From positions 1 to 63,191 of the forward strand of contig CASFSS010000008.1 of the NCBI GenBank assembly GCA_949297445.1: DNA of 63,191 nucleotides, read 5' to 3'. Position numbers and translations under genes: made by a program. This stretch comes from an uncultured bacterium (lineage in GTDB: Bacteria > Bacillota_I > Bacilli_A > RFN20 > CAG-826). Under the pieces are notes generated by a model. It ran no database searches, had not been told where the DNA came from, and worked only from the letters and a program-made list of their open reading frames with translations. The stretch's first letter is position 1, and each line of letters starts with the position of its first letter. Positions 1 to 7,534 of this stretch are shown here, piece by piece.

Positions 1-84
1 CTTTTCATGAATCTCACGAATTGGCACTCCATCAAAAATATGTAGCTTCACCAATCGCAGCTTTTCTTCTAGAGTTAACTTCAT
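1..84 (-). CDS. N-terminal fragment of a probable transposase (IS3-type OrfA-like)
   Basis: Only the first 28 codons are in the window and the gene runs off the left edge. The start is ATG at 84 with a strong GGAGG site about 7 nt upstream. The peptide begins MKLTLEEKLRLVKLHIFDG and goes on with VPIREIHEK, which looks like the first helix-turn-helix of IS3-family OrfA transposases (a charged EEKL..V helix, a short turn, then an IREI recognition helix). This is judged from the fragment only. Another small HTH protein is possible. It lies next to a tRNA gene, a common place for mobile elements. Confidence 0.4.
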   Translation of the reverse strand, partial: MKLTLEEKLRLVKLHIFDGVPIREIHEK

Positions 85-147
85 AAAAAATCCTCCATTT
101 CATCTTACCCTATTTGGGCAAAATTTTGGGGGAAATTTCATCAGAAA

Positions 148-224
148 TGGGGCGAACGATGGGATTTGAACCCACGCATGATCGGTTCACAGCCGATAGT
201 GTTAACCGCTTCACCACGTCCGCC
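148..224 (-). tRNA. tRNA-His (GTG anticodon)
   Basis: The 77-nt cloverleaf folds cleanly. The acceptor stem is GCGGACG with CGTTCGC, the T arm is GTGGG/CCCAT around TTCAAAT, and the anticodon stem ATCGG/CCGAT encloses a loop with GTG. The gene encodes the extra G at position -1 (224), which faces C73, the hallmark identity element of tRNA-His. The 3' CCA is encoded (148-150). Confidence 0.95.
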
Positions 225-273
225 AGCACGTTAAATCATATATTTAAACAAATTAGTTGTAAAGTTTATTTTC

Positions 274-783
274 CTAAAAATACTTCTCTTTAATCATTCT
301 TAAAAGCGGCAATTCCCGTTGTTTCACTAGATATCCGACCAATTCATTTTGCATGTTTTCGTAAAGTTCAATAGCCTTATCAATGCTCACGAATACTTTG
401 CTCTCAACCATTTTCTTTTCAAATGGTGTTTCATGAGTTTTAGTGTGCCGATTAATTTTAGCCACAAAATAATGATTAAAATTTTCTCGTCTAATTAAAT
501 TATAGTAGTCAATAACCAAGCCAACCTCTTCGACATCCTTTATCGTGTAGCCTACTTCTTCCTCGATTTCACGCGAAAGAGCTATCTCTAAGGTTTCTCC
601 CTCCTCTACTCCGCCACCGGGCGTTTCGAAATAATCTCGATGGCCAAAACCATCATCTCCATATAAATGTAATAAACAAATCTCGCTTTTTTCATTAAAT
701 AAAAATGCTCGGACGATAAGACGCCTCTCTTTAATCCCAATATAAGGGTATTGATTGTCATTTAAAACCGCTATGATTTGCAT
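274..783 (-). CDS. Nudix hydrolase
   Basis: 169 aa. Residues 57-79 form a full Nudix box (GGVEEGE, seven residues, then REIEEEVGY), which binds the divalent metal and places the catalytic glutamates. Proteins of this family hydrolyse nucleoside diphosphates linked to another group, for example oxidised NTPs, ADP-ribose or NAD-like dinucleotides. The exact substrate cannot be read from the sequence. The gene stands alone and is divergent from the chromate-transporter pair. No Shine-Dalgarno site precedes the ATG at 783. Instead a TAAAAT box (790-795) lies 6 nt upstream, so the mRNA may be leaderless, although the -35 region is poor. Confidence 0.88.
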   Translation of the reverse strand: MQIIAVLNDNQYPYIGIKERRLIVRAFLFNEKSEICLLHLYGDDGFGHRDYFETPGGGVEEGETLEIALSREIEEEVGYTIKDVEEVGLVIDYYNLIRRENFNHYFVAKINRHTKTHETPFEKKMVESKVFVSIDKAIELYENMQNELVGYLVKQRELPLLRMIKEKYF

Positions 784-814
784 AAGAAGATTTTAACAAA
801 AATATAATACATTT

Positions 815-823
815 TGCTATAAT
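815..823 (+). promoter_or_regulatory. Extended -10 promoter of the chromate-transporter pair
   Basis: TGC-TATAAT (TGn extended -10) lies at 815-823. The expected transcription start near 830-831 falls just before the ATG at 832 and downstream of the alternative ATG at 826. A possible -35 (TTAACA, 793-798) is spaced too far (19 nt), so the extended -10 probably carries recognition. Confidence 0.5.
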
Positions 824-831
824 CAATGAGG

Positions 832-1437
832 ATGAAAAAAGAGCGAGGCAAAAAATTTAAAAGCAGTTTGTTAGAGACTTTAAAAGTTTTTTTAACTTTT
901 TTTAAGCTCGGCTTATTTTCCTTTGGCGGAGGAACAGCAATGATTTCATTGCTTGACGACGAACTTGTCAATCGAAAAAAATGGGTCAACAAAAACGAGC
1001 TTGTTGAAATGATAGCCATTGCCGAATCAACCCCTGGGCCAATTGCCATTAATATGGCAACATATGTCGGCTTTAATCGAGCGGGGCCACTCGGCTCTTT
1101 TTTTGCAACCCTCGGGGTAGTTTTACCTTCTTTCATAATCATTTTTATAATCTCGCTTTTTTTAGAACAATTTCTTGCTTTTGAAGTGGTCCAATATGCC
1201 TTTAAAGGCATTCAAGTGGCCGTCGTTTTTATAATTTTTAAAGCGGGATTCTCCTTAACAAAAAATTTCAAAAAAGACTGGGTTTCAATCACTCTATTTG
1301 TCTTAACGCTAATACTTGAAATATTAATAATGATTTTTGCTTTTGAATTTTCCTCAATTTATTTAATTTTAATCGGCGGAACAATCGGCATTATTTATTA
1401 CGGTTTAATTATAGGAAGGCGGCAAAATAAAAAATGA
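832..1437 (+). CDS. Chromate transporter family protein, first half-size subunit
   Basis: 201 aa from ATG 832, which I chose because the -10 box leaves ATG 826 outside the predicted transcript. It has the CHR-family signature FSFGGGTAMISLL near the N terminus and the ESTPGPIAINMATYVG motif, followed by several hydrophobic membrane segments (LGVVLPSFIIIFIISLFL and others). Full-length ChrA proteins hold two such domains. Here the halves are separate genes, as in the short-chain CHR pairs of Bacilli, which act together. Chromate export is known for some family members, but the true substrate here is unknown. The stop codon overlaps the next start (ATGA, 1434-1437), so translation is coupled. 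Confidence 0.88.
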   Translation: MKKERGKKFKSSLLETLKVFLTFFKLGLFSFGGGTAMISLLDDELVNRKKWVNKNELVEMIAIAESTPGPIAINMATYVGFNRAGPLGSFFATLGVVLPSFIIIFIISLFLEQFLAFEVVQYAFKGIQVAVVFIIFKAGFSLTKNFKKDWVSITLFVLTLILEILIMIFAFEFSSIYLILIGGTIGIIYYGLIIGRRQNKK

Positions 1438-2084
1438 TTTATTGGACGCTTTTCTACGAATTTTTATTGATTGGCTTATTCACCTTTGGCGGCGGATATT
1501 CAATGATACCGCTAGTGCGTGAATTAGTGGTCGAAAGAATGGGCTGGCTTACAACTGAAGAATTTTTGAATTTTTTAGCTGTTGCTGAATCCACACCTGG
1601 TCCAATTGCCATTAATATGGCAACTTATGTTGGTTCCACGCAGGGGGGCTTTGGTGGAGCATGCCTTGCCACTTTAGGGGTCGTATTACCATCATTCGTC
1701 ATTATTTTACTTATTGCCATTATCTTGAAGCGTTTTATGAAAAATCGCTTTGTTCAAGGCTTTTTTACCGGCGTTAAACCGATTGTCTTTGCTTTGATTC
1801 TTTCTAGCGCAATCATTTTGCTAAACGACGTCTTTTTTGTCTTTTCGGTCGACACCACCGCTGGAACAATCAATTATTCATTGTCTTATCAACCATTTCT
1901 AATTGGCCTTGTTTTAATTGCTTTTATTATCTTGACAAAACAAGCCTTTCATCGAAAAGTCAATGTCATTTATATAATTGTTTTAGGTGCAATTATTGGG
2001 ATAGTCGTCAATTATGTTTTCGATGGCATCGACCCAATGATAATAAGCAGTGATCCCATTAACTTAATTAAATTATTAATCTAA
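1434..2084 (+). CDS. Chromate transporter family protein, second half-size subunit
   Basis: 216 aa. It repeats the family motifs of its upstream partner (LFTFGGGYSMIPLVRE and ESTPGPIAINMATYVGS) and is an inner-membrane protein with about five or six hydrophobic helices. It starts inside the stop codon of the first subunit (4-nt overlap), so the two are made together and probably form a heterodimer. Its end overlaps the end of the convergent addA gene by 9 bp. The substrate may be chromate or another oxyanion and is not determined by the sequence. Confidence 0.88.
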   Translation: MIYWTLFYEFLLIGLFTFGGGYSMIPLVRELVVERMGWLTTEEFLNFLAVAESTPGPIAINMATYVGSTQGGFGGACLATLGVVLPSFVIILLIAIILKRFMKNRFVQGFFTGVKPIVFALILSSAIILLNDVFFVFSVDTTAGTINYSLSYQPFLIGLVLIAFIILTKQAFHRKVNVIYIIVLGAIIGIVVNYVFDGIDPMIISSDPINLIKLLI

Positions 2085-5000
2085 GCCGACTTCTTTTAAC
2101 TCGTTGTACAATATAGATAATAAATATCCTTTAATTGGTCGCTTATCAATTTTTCTTAAATACGAAGCATATACTTTAATCTGTCTATTATATTCATCGT
2201 CATCGATGCTGCTTGTTTTATAATCGATAATGACAATCTTATCATCAAATATCATGAGCAAATCAATATAACCATAAACATCGCTCTCTTCATCGTAGAA
2301 AGGAAATTCCTGTCGAATTTCTGCATCCATAACATCATCAAAAATCTGGTTTTTTAATAAGTCATCAATGATTCTTCTATCATTCGAATCGTTAATAAAT
2401 TGAGTATCTTTAATATGAAAATCTACCTTTTCTAAGTAAGCGTGGAATTTATTGCCAACTTCCAAGGCTTCCAAGTCGGTAATATTAGAAGCTTTTTTAC
2501 TAGCACGTTCAGCTAACAATAAATCTTTCTTCATTTTAAACGAAGGAAACAAGAAAACGTGCGCGCTTGGTAGTTGCGACATATCTTGTTTTAGTAGGCT
2601 AACATCATGTGGAAGATTTTTATTGAAAATGGTGTATTTAAATTTTTTATGGTAGATACCATAAGTGAGCATTTTTCGAAAAGATGTCGCTGCAAAAAGC
2701 GACTGCACAACTTCTGATCCAATAGGCTGCTTTTCAGAGTAGTAATCAATAAAGATAACCTTTTCTTCTGCGCGTGTTAAGGCAACATAGAAAGTTCTAA
2801 GACGTTCCAAAATATCTTCGTTCCCTTCTTTTATTTTGGCTAAATAATATATCGGACTACGAATTTGTTTATTGCCGTCAAAAAACGGTATATCAATGCC
2901 GTATTTAGAGTGAAAGAAAATTGGCGATTTTGAATCGTCATTTGGGCGAGAACCAAGTAACGGCAAATAAACAATTTTATATTGTAAACCTTTCGATTTA
3001 TGAATAGTTGTGATTGTAACAGCATCTTCAACTTGCTCAAGAATCTGATTAGATAAATTAATTTCGTATTTTTCAATAGACTCAAAATATTCATAATAGT
3101 CCTTTAAAGAGGAGCAAAGTCGTTCCATTGTTTTAGCAATGTTATTAAGATATTCAATTACTGAATACGCCGTTTCAATGTTGCCAATACGCGGTAACAA
3201 TTCAATAATTTGAAATTCGGAATAAATTGCATCCAATATTTTACATAAAGGTAAGGTTTCCACTTGTTTGGCTAAGGAAACTAATTGAGCATAAAGCTGT
3301 GTGCTAGCGTAATCCTTCTTCGAAATAATGTTATAAATAGTTTCGTCGCTCGTCATAAACAAATAAGAGCGTAAAATGCTAGCAAAAGGATGTGCAAAAT
3401 TATCGTCGACATCACCATCCGTAATCATCAAAAGCATTTTGATAATATTTAAGATAATTTTTAAAACATCATGATCATAAATTTTTCGATCAGCGTTAAC
3501 GATTAATGGAATATTTTTTTCTTTAAATTTTTGGTAGAAAGAATCAAAGGACTTTTTACGGTCAATCAAAATAGCAAAATCAGAAAAACGACACTTTCTA
3601 TATTTACCACTATCATTAACCAAATAACCAGCGTTTATCTTTTCGATAATATCGTTCGCGATAATTTCAATTTCCGTCAAGCGATTTTCATAGGCGCTTG
3701 TGCTTTCATAAAAATATATCTCGTGATGAGCATTAGGATTGGCTTGATAGCTAGAATTAGCAAATTCCATCGTGTGGTCTTTTTTGTAATCAAAGCCTGT
3801 TTCACCAGCATTCATTAAGTCAATAAACAAGGTATTATTATCGTTAATAACCTCCTGGCAAGAACGGAAGTTTGCGTTCATATCAATGCGATGACCATCT
3901 TTATTCTTTCCGTATTCATCAAACCGCTTAATAAAAATTGCCGGATTTGCATTGCGGAAGCGGTAAATCGATTGTTTGATGTCACCAACCACAAAAAGAT
4001 TATTTTGAGCAAGCATGGAAACGACTTTATCTTGAATGTCATTTGTGTCTTGATATTCATCGACCATAATATAGCGAAATTTATTCCGATATTCTTGTAA
4101 AATATCCGGTTTTTGCAAGGCTTTTAGTGCTAATCTAGCAATATCAAAAAAATCATAGGCATTATTTTTTCTCTTGAAATTGTCAAGCTCATCATCTAAT
4201 TCGCGGCTTACATTCATAATAAACATGGCTCGTTTTTTTATCTCTTCGAAATGAGAGAAAAAATCTTCCTTGGAACCAAGTGTCTTAATTAACGAAATTG
4301 CTTCGTTCAATTCTGATTTGACATGATCCATCAAAATCAAATCTTCTTGAGTGTATTCAACGCTTCGTCGTTTTGAAGGATATTTTACGACATTCTCAGC
4401 GTATAGTTTTGAATAAAATTCATCATAGTCACACGCTGAATAAAAATAATTCAAATATTCAAGCGCTTTATCGACAAATTTCATATCGCTATCAAGCGTC
4501 TTAATTTTTGTTATACATTCACTTATTTTTTCGTGTGCAAGATGAAAGATTTCGTGATAAAGCTTTAATATATATTCTTTGCTCAAATATTCGCTATCAA
4601 AATTTGAATAGTACTCGTCGCGATCAATAACGTTTTCTAACGATCTAGATACATTCAAAACCGAAGTAAAAATGGGATAATCATCGCGCGTGCAAAAATC
4701 AAAAAGCAAAGAAGAAAAAACTTGGCTATTTTCCTGATATAGTTTATCAAATATTCTTTTTAAAATAATATTTTTTTCAATTTGAAAAAATTCTTTATCA
4801 AATATCGACACATCCTTGCTCACTCCTAGCCGATAATAATGGGTTTTGACAACAGAAAGAGCAAAGGCATCAAAGGTTTGAATGGAAGACAAATCAATTT
4901 CCGCCGCTTCTTTATACATATGGTGTTCAAGTAGCTTTTTGCGAATACGATCCTTCATCTCGCTAGCAGCATCCTTTGCGAAAGTTAAAACTAAAAGTTC

Positions 5001-5141
5001 AGAAACCTTTACGCCTTCATGAATTAGTTGAAAAGCTCTTTCAGTCAATACGGCGGTTTTACCACTGCCGGCCGAAGCGCTGACAAGATAATTTCCTTTT
5101 CTAGCGTTAATCGCGTTGAGCTGTTCCTGTCTCCACTTCAT
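2076..5141 (-). CDS. addA: ATP-dependent helicase/nuclease subunit A (AddA/RexA)
   Basis: 1021 aa, a little shorter than Bacillus AddA (about 1230). Superfamily-1 helicase motifs run in order: Walker A SASAGSGKT (21-29), Walker B VDEYQDTN, motif III GDIKQSIYRFRNANP, motif V TIHKSKGLQYKIVYLP and motif VI TFYVALTRAEEK. The C-terminal RecB-type nuclease has the GYIDLLM aspartate and IIDYKTS. With AddB it processes double-strand DNA ends for recombinational repair. The ATG at 5141 has a GAGGAG site 7 nt upstream and lies inside the end of addB (35-nt overlap), so the two are translationally coupled. The stop overlaps the convergent transporter gene. Confidence 0.95.
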   Translation of the reverse strand: MKWRQEQLNAINARKGNYLVSASAGSGKTAVLTERAFQLIHEGVKVSELLVLTFAKDAASEMKDRIRKKLLEHHMYKEAAEIDLSSIQTFDAFALSVVKTHYYRLGVSKDVSIFDKEFFQIEKNIILKRIFDKLYQENSQVFSSLLFDFCTRDDYPIFTSVLNVSRSLENVIDRDEYYSNFDSEYLSKEYILKLYHEIFHLAHEKISECITKIKTLDSDMKFVDKALEYLNYFYSACDYDEFYSKLYAENVVKYPSKRRSVEYTQEDLILMDHVKSELNEAISLIKTLGSKEDFFSHFEEIKKRAMFIMNVSRELDDELDNFKRKNNAYDFFDIARLALKALQKPDILQEYRNKFRYIMVDEYQDTNDIQDKVVSMLAQNNLFVVGDIKQSIYRFRNANPAIFIKRFDEYGKNKDGHRIDMNANFRSCQEVINDNNTLFIDLMNAGETGFDYKKDHTMEFANSSYQANPNAHHEIYFYESTSAYENRLTEIEIIANDIIEKINAGYLVNDSGKYRKCRFSDFAILIDRKKSFDSFYQKFKEKNIPLIVNADRKIYDHDVLKIILNIIKMLLMITDGDVDDNFAHPFASILRSYLFMTSDETIYNIISKKDYASTQLYAQLVSLAKQVETLPLCKILDAIYSEFQIIELLPRIGNIETAYSVIEYLNNIAKTMERLCSSLKDYYEYFESIEKYEINLSNQILEQVEDAVTITTIHKSKGLQYKIVYLPLLGSRPNDDSKSPIFFHSKYGIDIPFFDGNKQIRSPIYYLAKIKEGNEDILERLRTFYVALTRAEEKVIFIDYYSEKQPIGSEVVQSLFAATSFRKMLTYGIYHKKFKYTIFNKNLPHDVSLLKQDMSQLPSAHVFLFPSFKMKKDLLLAERASKKASNITDLEALEVGNKFHAYLEKVDFHIKDTQFINDSNDRRIIDDLLKNQIFDDVMDAEIRQEFPFYDEESDVYGYIDLLMIFDDKIVIIDYKTSSIDDDEYNRQIKVYASYLRKIDKRPIKGYLLSILYNELKEVGLD

Positions 5142-7446
5142 GGTCTTGCTCCTCGTTTTTATTCATAATTCTTATCGAACGAAAATCCTCGTCAGTCACA
5201 AAACAAATATCTTTAAAAGTACAGTATTTACAACCGCGCTTATCGCCATTGATTGAGATAGGACTTATAAAAAAGTCCTCAGCGATAATTTTTTTAGCTG
5301 TCTCTCGATAAATTTCTTTCGTGCGTTTAATAACATCAACAAACCAATCATTCGATTTAAAGCGAGCATTTTCGACATTATCATTGGGCAAAGATCTAAA
5401 TATAAAATACGATTTGAACTTATCGTTAAACATAGAGTTAAGCGAAGGGTATATATCTTTATTGGTTATACCGTTTAATTTAATATCGTTATAAATTTTC
5501 TCTTCCTTATTGATTGTATTTGAACTATTGATTTTTAAATAATATAGACCGCCAATATGCTGCTTAGATAAGTCATTATCAAGAGAAAGTGCCAAAGCAT
5601 ATGTAGGAAGCTGCATGGATAAACCATATTCAAAAAGATCTTCATCGATTGCATCGACACTACTTTTAAACTTGTAGTCAACACAAAGTAAATAAGGCTG
5701 AATTCCATCACAAGTAATGACTGTATCGATTCGTCCTTTAACCTCAACAAACTTATCTAAATAAAGATGGAACGGCAATTCACTATAATATTTTGTGAAG
5801 TTTAATTGACTATAAATTTCTCTTAACTTGTCAAAAGTAATTTTTAAATCTCGCTTAACTCGTGGGAGAAACAATGCCTGAATTGGCTCAAAAGTATAGT
5901 TTGATTTTATATTAGCATAAATGTTATCGTAATCATAATTGTCCATTATGTGCTGAATTATTTCATGGGCAAAATTACCAATTTTAGCATATGAATTTTC
6001 AACAAATGGATCAATTTTTAAAATGTGATTTAAATAGTATCGAAATGGACAGAGTGAATAATCATTCAACAATGTATAACTTAAAACGACTTTTTTTAAA
6101 TTCAAATATTTTGTTGATGTTTTATAGCTATGATTAAATGACAAATATTCATCAATGTCAGGTGTCTTATCTTTTAAAGCTGGATAAAATTTCAAATTGG
6201 ATAAATAGTGACGATAAAAATCTTCATTTATCGAATAATAATAAAGCATTTCTTTTTTAGAATAGAATCTTAAAGTATTTGTCCCGTAAGAGGTTCGCAA
6301 ATTCAATTCATTGACTAACGGACTAATTCGAAATTTTTCATTGTTTGAACGCTCGGCAAAACTGATGTAAATATTAGCTTTTTGCGATAATAAAGATGTA
6401 AATATGGCTTTTTTTAAACTATTTTCATCCTCAATAGACGGATAATTAATTGCCTTTTTTTCATCATCTAAAATTAAACCATCACCAAGCAAGATAGGCG
6501 GACAGGTATCTTCAGAAAAATTAAGTATAAATATGTAATCGTCCTCATTAAACATAGATAGTTCGTCTACATTAATGGCTTCAACATATCTTGGTTCATG
6601 AATTTTTTTATCAAGAAAAACGCTTTTATATAACGATATTTGTTCTTCATTAGAAAGGGTTGGAATATTAAAATCATCGATTAACTCAATTATTGTTTCT
6701 TTATCTTCATTAGCGTAAAGAATACTATCAATAATTTCATTTCTAGCATCTTCAAGTGATGAACCATTATCAAGAGCATTTAAATAACTATAGACCAAAG
6801 GATGAGATAGAAGCGATAAATTATCAGGCATATTTATATTGATACCATAATTATTAGCCAATCTCTTTAAGGCGAAAATATGATGATCTGCCACATTGCA
6901 CAAATGGATTTTACGTGCGTTTACACCGCTATTAAGTAAGTCACCAACGTGCGATAAAACTGCTAACAATTCGCTATTAGCGTCTGAATAAATTTCCACA
7001 TTTAATGGAAATGAATCACCAAACGAATAAAATACATAATCAATCGAAAAGTACTCCATCAAACTAATAAGCTCCTTATCGCTTGAGGGATAATAAACTA
7101 TCGCTTTTTCATTTCGATTATAAGATAAATCATATTTTGGATAAGTTAATATATTGCTGCTAATTAATTCATTTTTAATTTTTAACAATTCTTTTAACTT
7201 CTCATTGAGAGTATATTCTTCGTTAATATATGGTAGGTACTTTAAAATGTCATGAGCCCTAAAATAATCATATTTATATTTCTCAATTAAAAATTTTAAC
7301 GCTTGGTGAGAATCAATTTTCCCATGATAATAAGCTAATAGCTCATTTTTATCAAGAAACAATACATCCTTAAACTTATCATTTTTGCGTAAACTTTTTA
7401 AAATGCATTTATGAAATGAGTGTGGAGCAATAATTAATTGTTTCAT
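5107..7446 (-). CDS. addB: ATP-dependent nuclease subunit B (AddB/RexB)
   Basis: 779 aa, far shorter than Bacillus AddB (about 1160). The C-terminal RecB-family nuclease is recognisable by VDYKFKSS. The iron-sulfur-type cysteines are present: one in CPFRYYLNHIL (about residue 465) and three in CKYCTFKDIC (about 739). The N terminus (MKQLIIAPHSFHK) has no Walker A GxxGxGKT, so this subunit probably lacks ATPase activity, as in streptococcal RexB. It forms the AddAB end-processing complex with the overlapping downstream gene. There is no Shine-Dalgarno site. A consensus promoter ends 7 nt before the ATG (see 7454-7481). Confidence 0.9.
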   Translation of the reverse strand: MKQLIIAPHSFHKCILKSLRKNDKFKDVLFLDKNELLAYYHGKIDSHQALKFLIEKYKYDYFRAHDILKYLPYINEEYTLNEKLKELLKIKNELISSNILTYPKYDLSYNRNEKAIVYYPSSDKELISLMEYFSIDYVFYSFGDSFPLNVEIYSDANSELLAVLSHVGDLLNSGVNARKIHLCNVADHHIFALKRLANNYGININMPDNLSLLSHPLVYSYLNALDNGSSLEDARNEIIDSILYANEDKETIIELIDDFNIPTLSNEEQISLYKSVFLDKKIHEPRYVEAINVDELSMFNEDDYIFILNFSEDTCPPILLGDGLILDDEKKAINYPSIEDENSLKKAIFTSLLSQKANIYISFAERSNNEKFRISPLVNELNLRTSYGTNTLRFYSKKEMLYYYSINEDFYRHYLSNLKFYPALKDKTPDIDEYLSFNHSYKTSTKYLNLKKVVLSYTLLNDYSLCPFRYYLNHILKIDPFVENSYAKIGNFAHEIIQHIMDNYDYDNIYANIKSNYTFEPIQALFLPRVKRDLKITFDKLREIYSQLNFTKYYSELPFHLYLDKFVEVKGRIDTVITCDGIQPYLLCVDYKFKSSVDAIDEDLFEYGLSMQLPTYALALSLDNDLSKQHIGGLYYLKINSSNTINKEEKIYNDIKLNGITNKDIYPSLNSMFNDKFKSYFIFRSLPNDNVENARFKSNDWFVDVIKRTKEIYRETAKKIIAEDFFISPISINGDKRGCKYCTFKDICFVTDEDFRSIRIMNKNEEQDHEVETGTAQRD

Positions 7447-7453
7447 TATTTTT

Positions 7454-7481
7454 ATTATAACATTAATATGATTAGATACAA
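7454..7481 (-). promoter_or_regulatory. addB promoter, leaderless type
   Basis: Reading the minus strand: TTGTAT (7476-7481), 16-nt spacer, TATAAT (7454-7459) preceded by TGT (extended -10), then 7 nt, then the addB ATG (7444-7446). The predicted transcription start coincides with the A of the ATG. Confidence 0.6.
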
Positions 7482-7489
7482 GATAATAA

Positions 7490-7520
7490 AAAAGAGATTA
7501 TGATAAACATAATCTCTTTT
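7490..7520 (-). terminator. Rho-independent terminator of the ABC transporter gene
   Basis: A perfect 13-bp inverted repeat (AAAAGAGATTATG / CATAATCTCTTTT) with a 5-nt loop is followed on the minus strand by six T. It lies 15 bp after the stop of the ABC gene and just ahead of the addB promoter. Confidence 0.85.
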
Positions 7521-7534
7521 ATATATTTGAAATT

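Noticed and set aside
771-1211. Minus-strand frame of 146 codons opposite chrA1
   Set aside because: Shadow of a clear transporter gene; low-complexity serine/lysine composition and no start signal.
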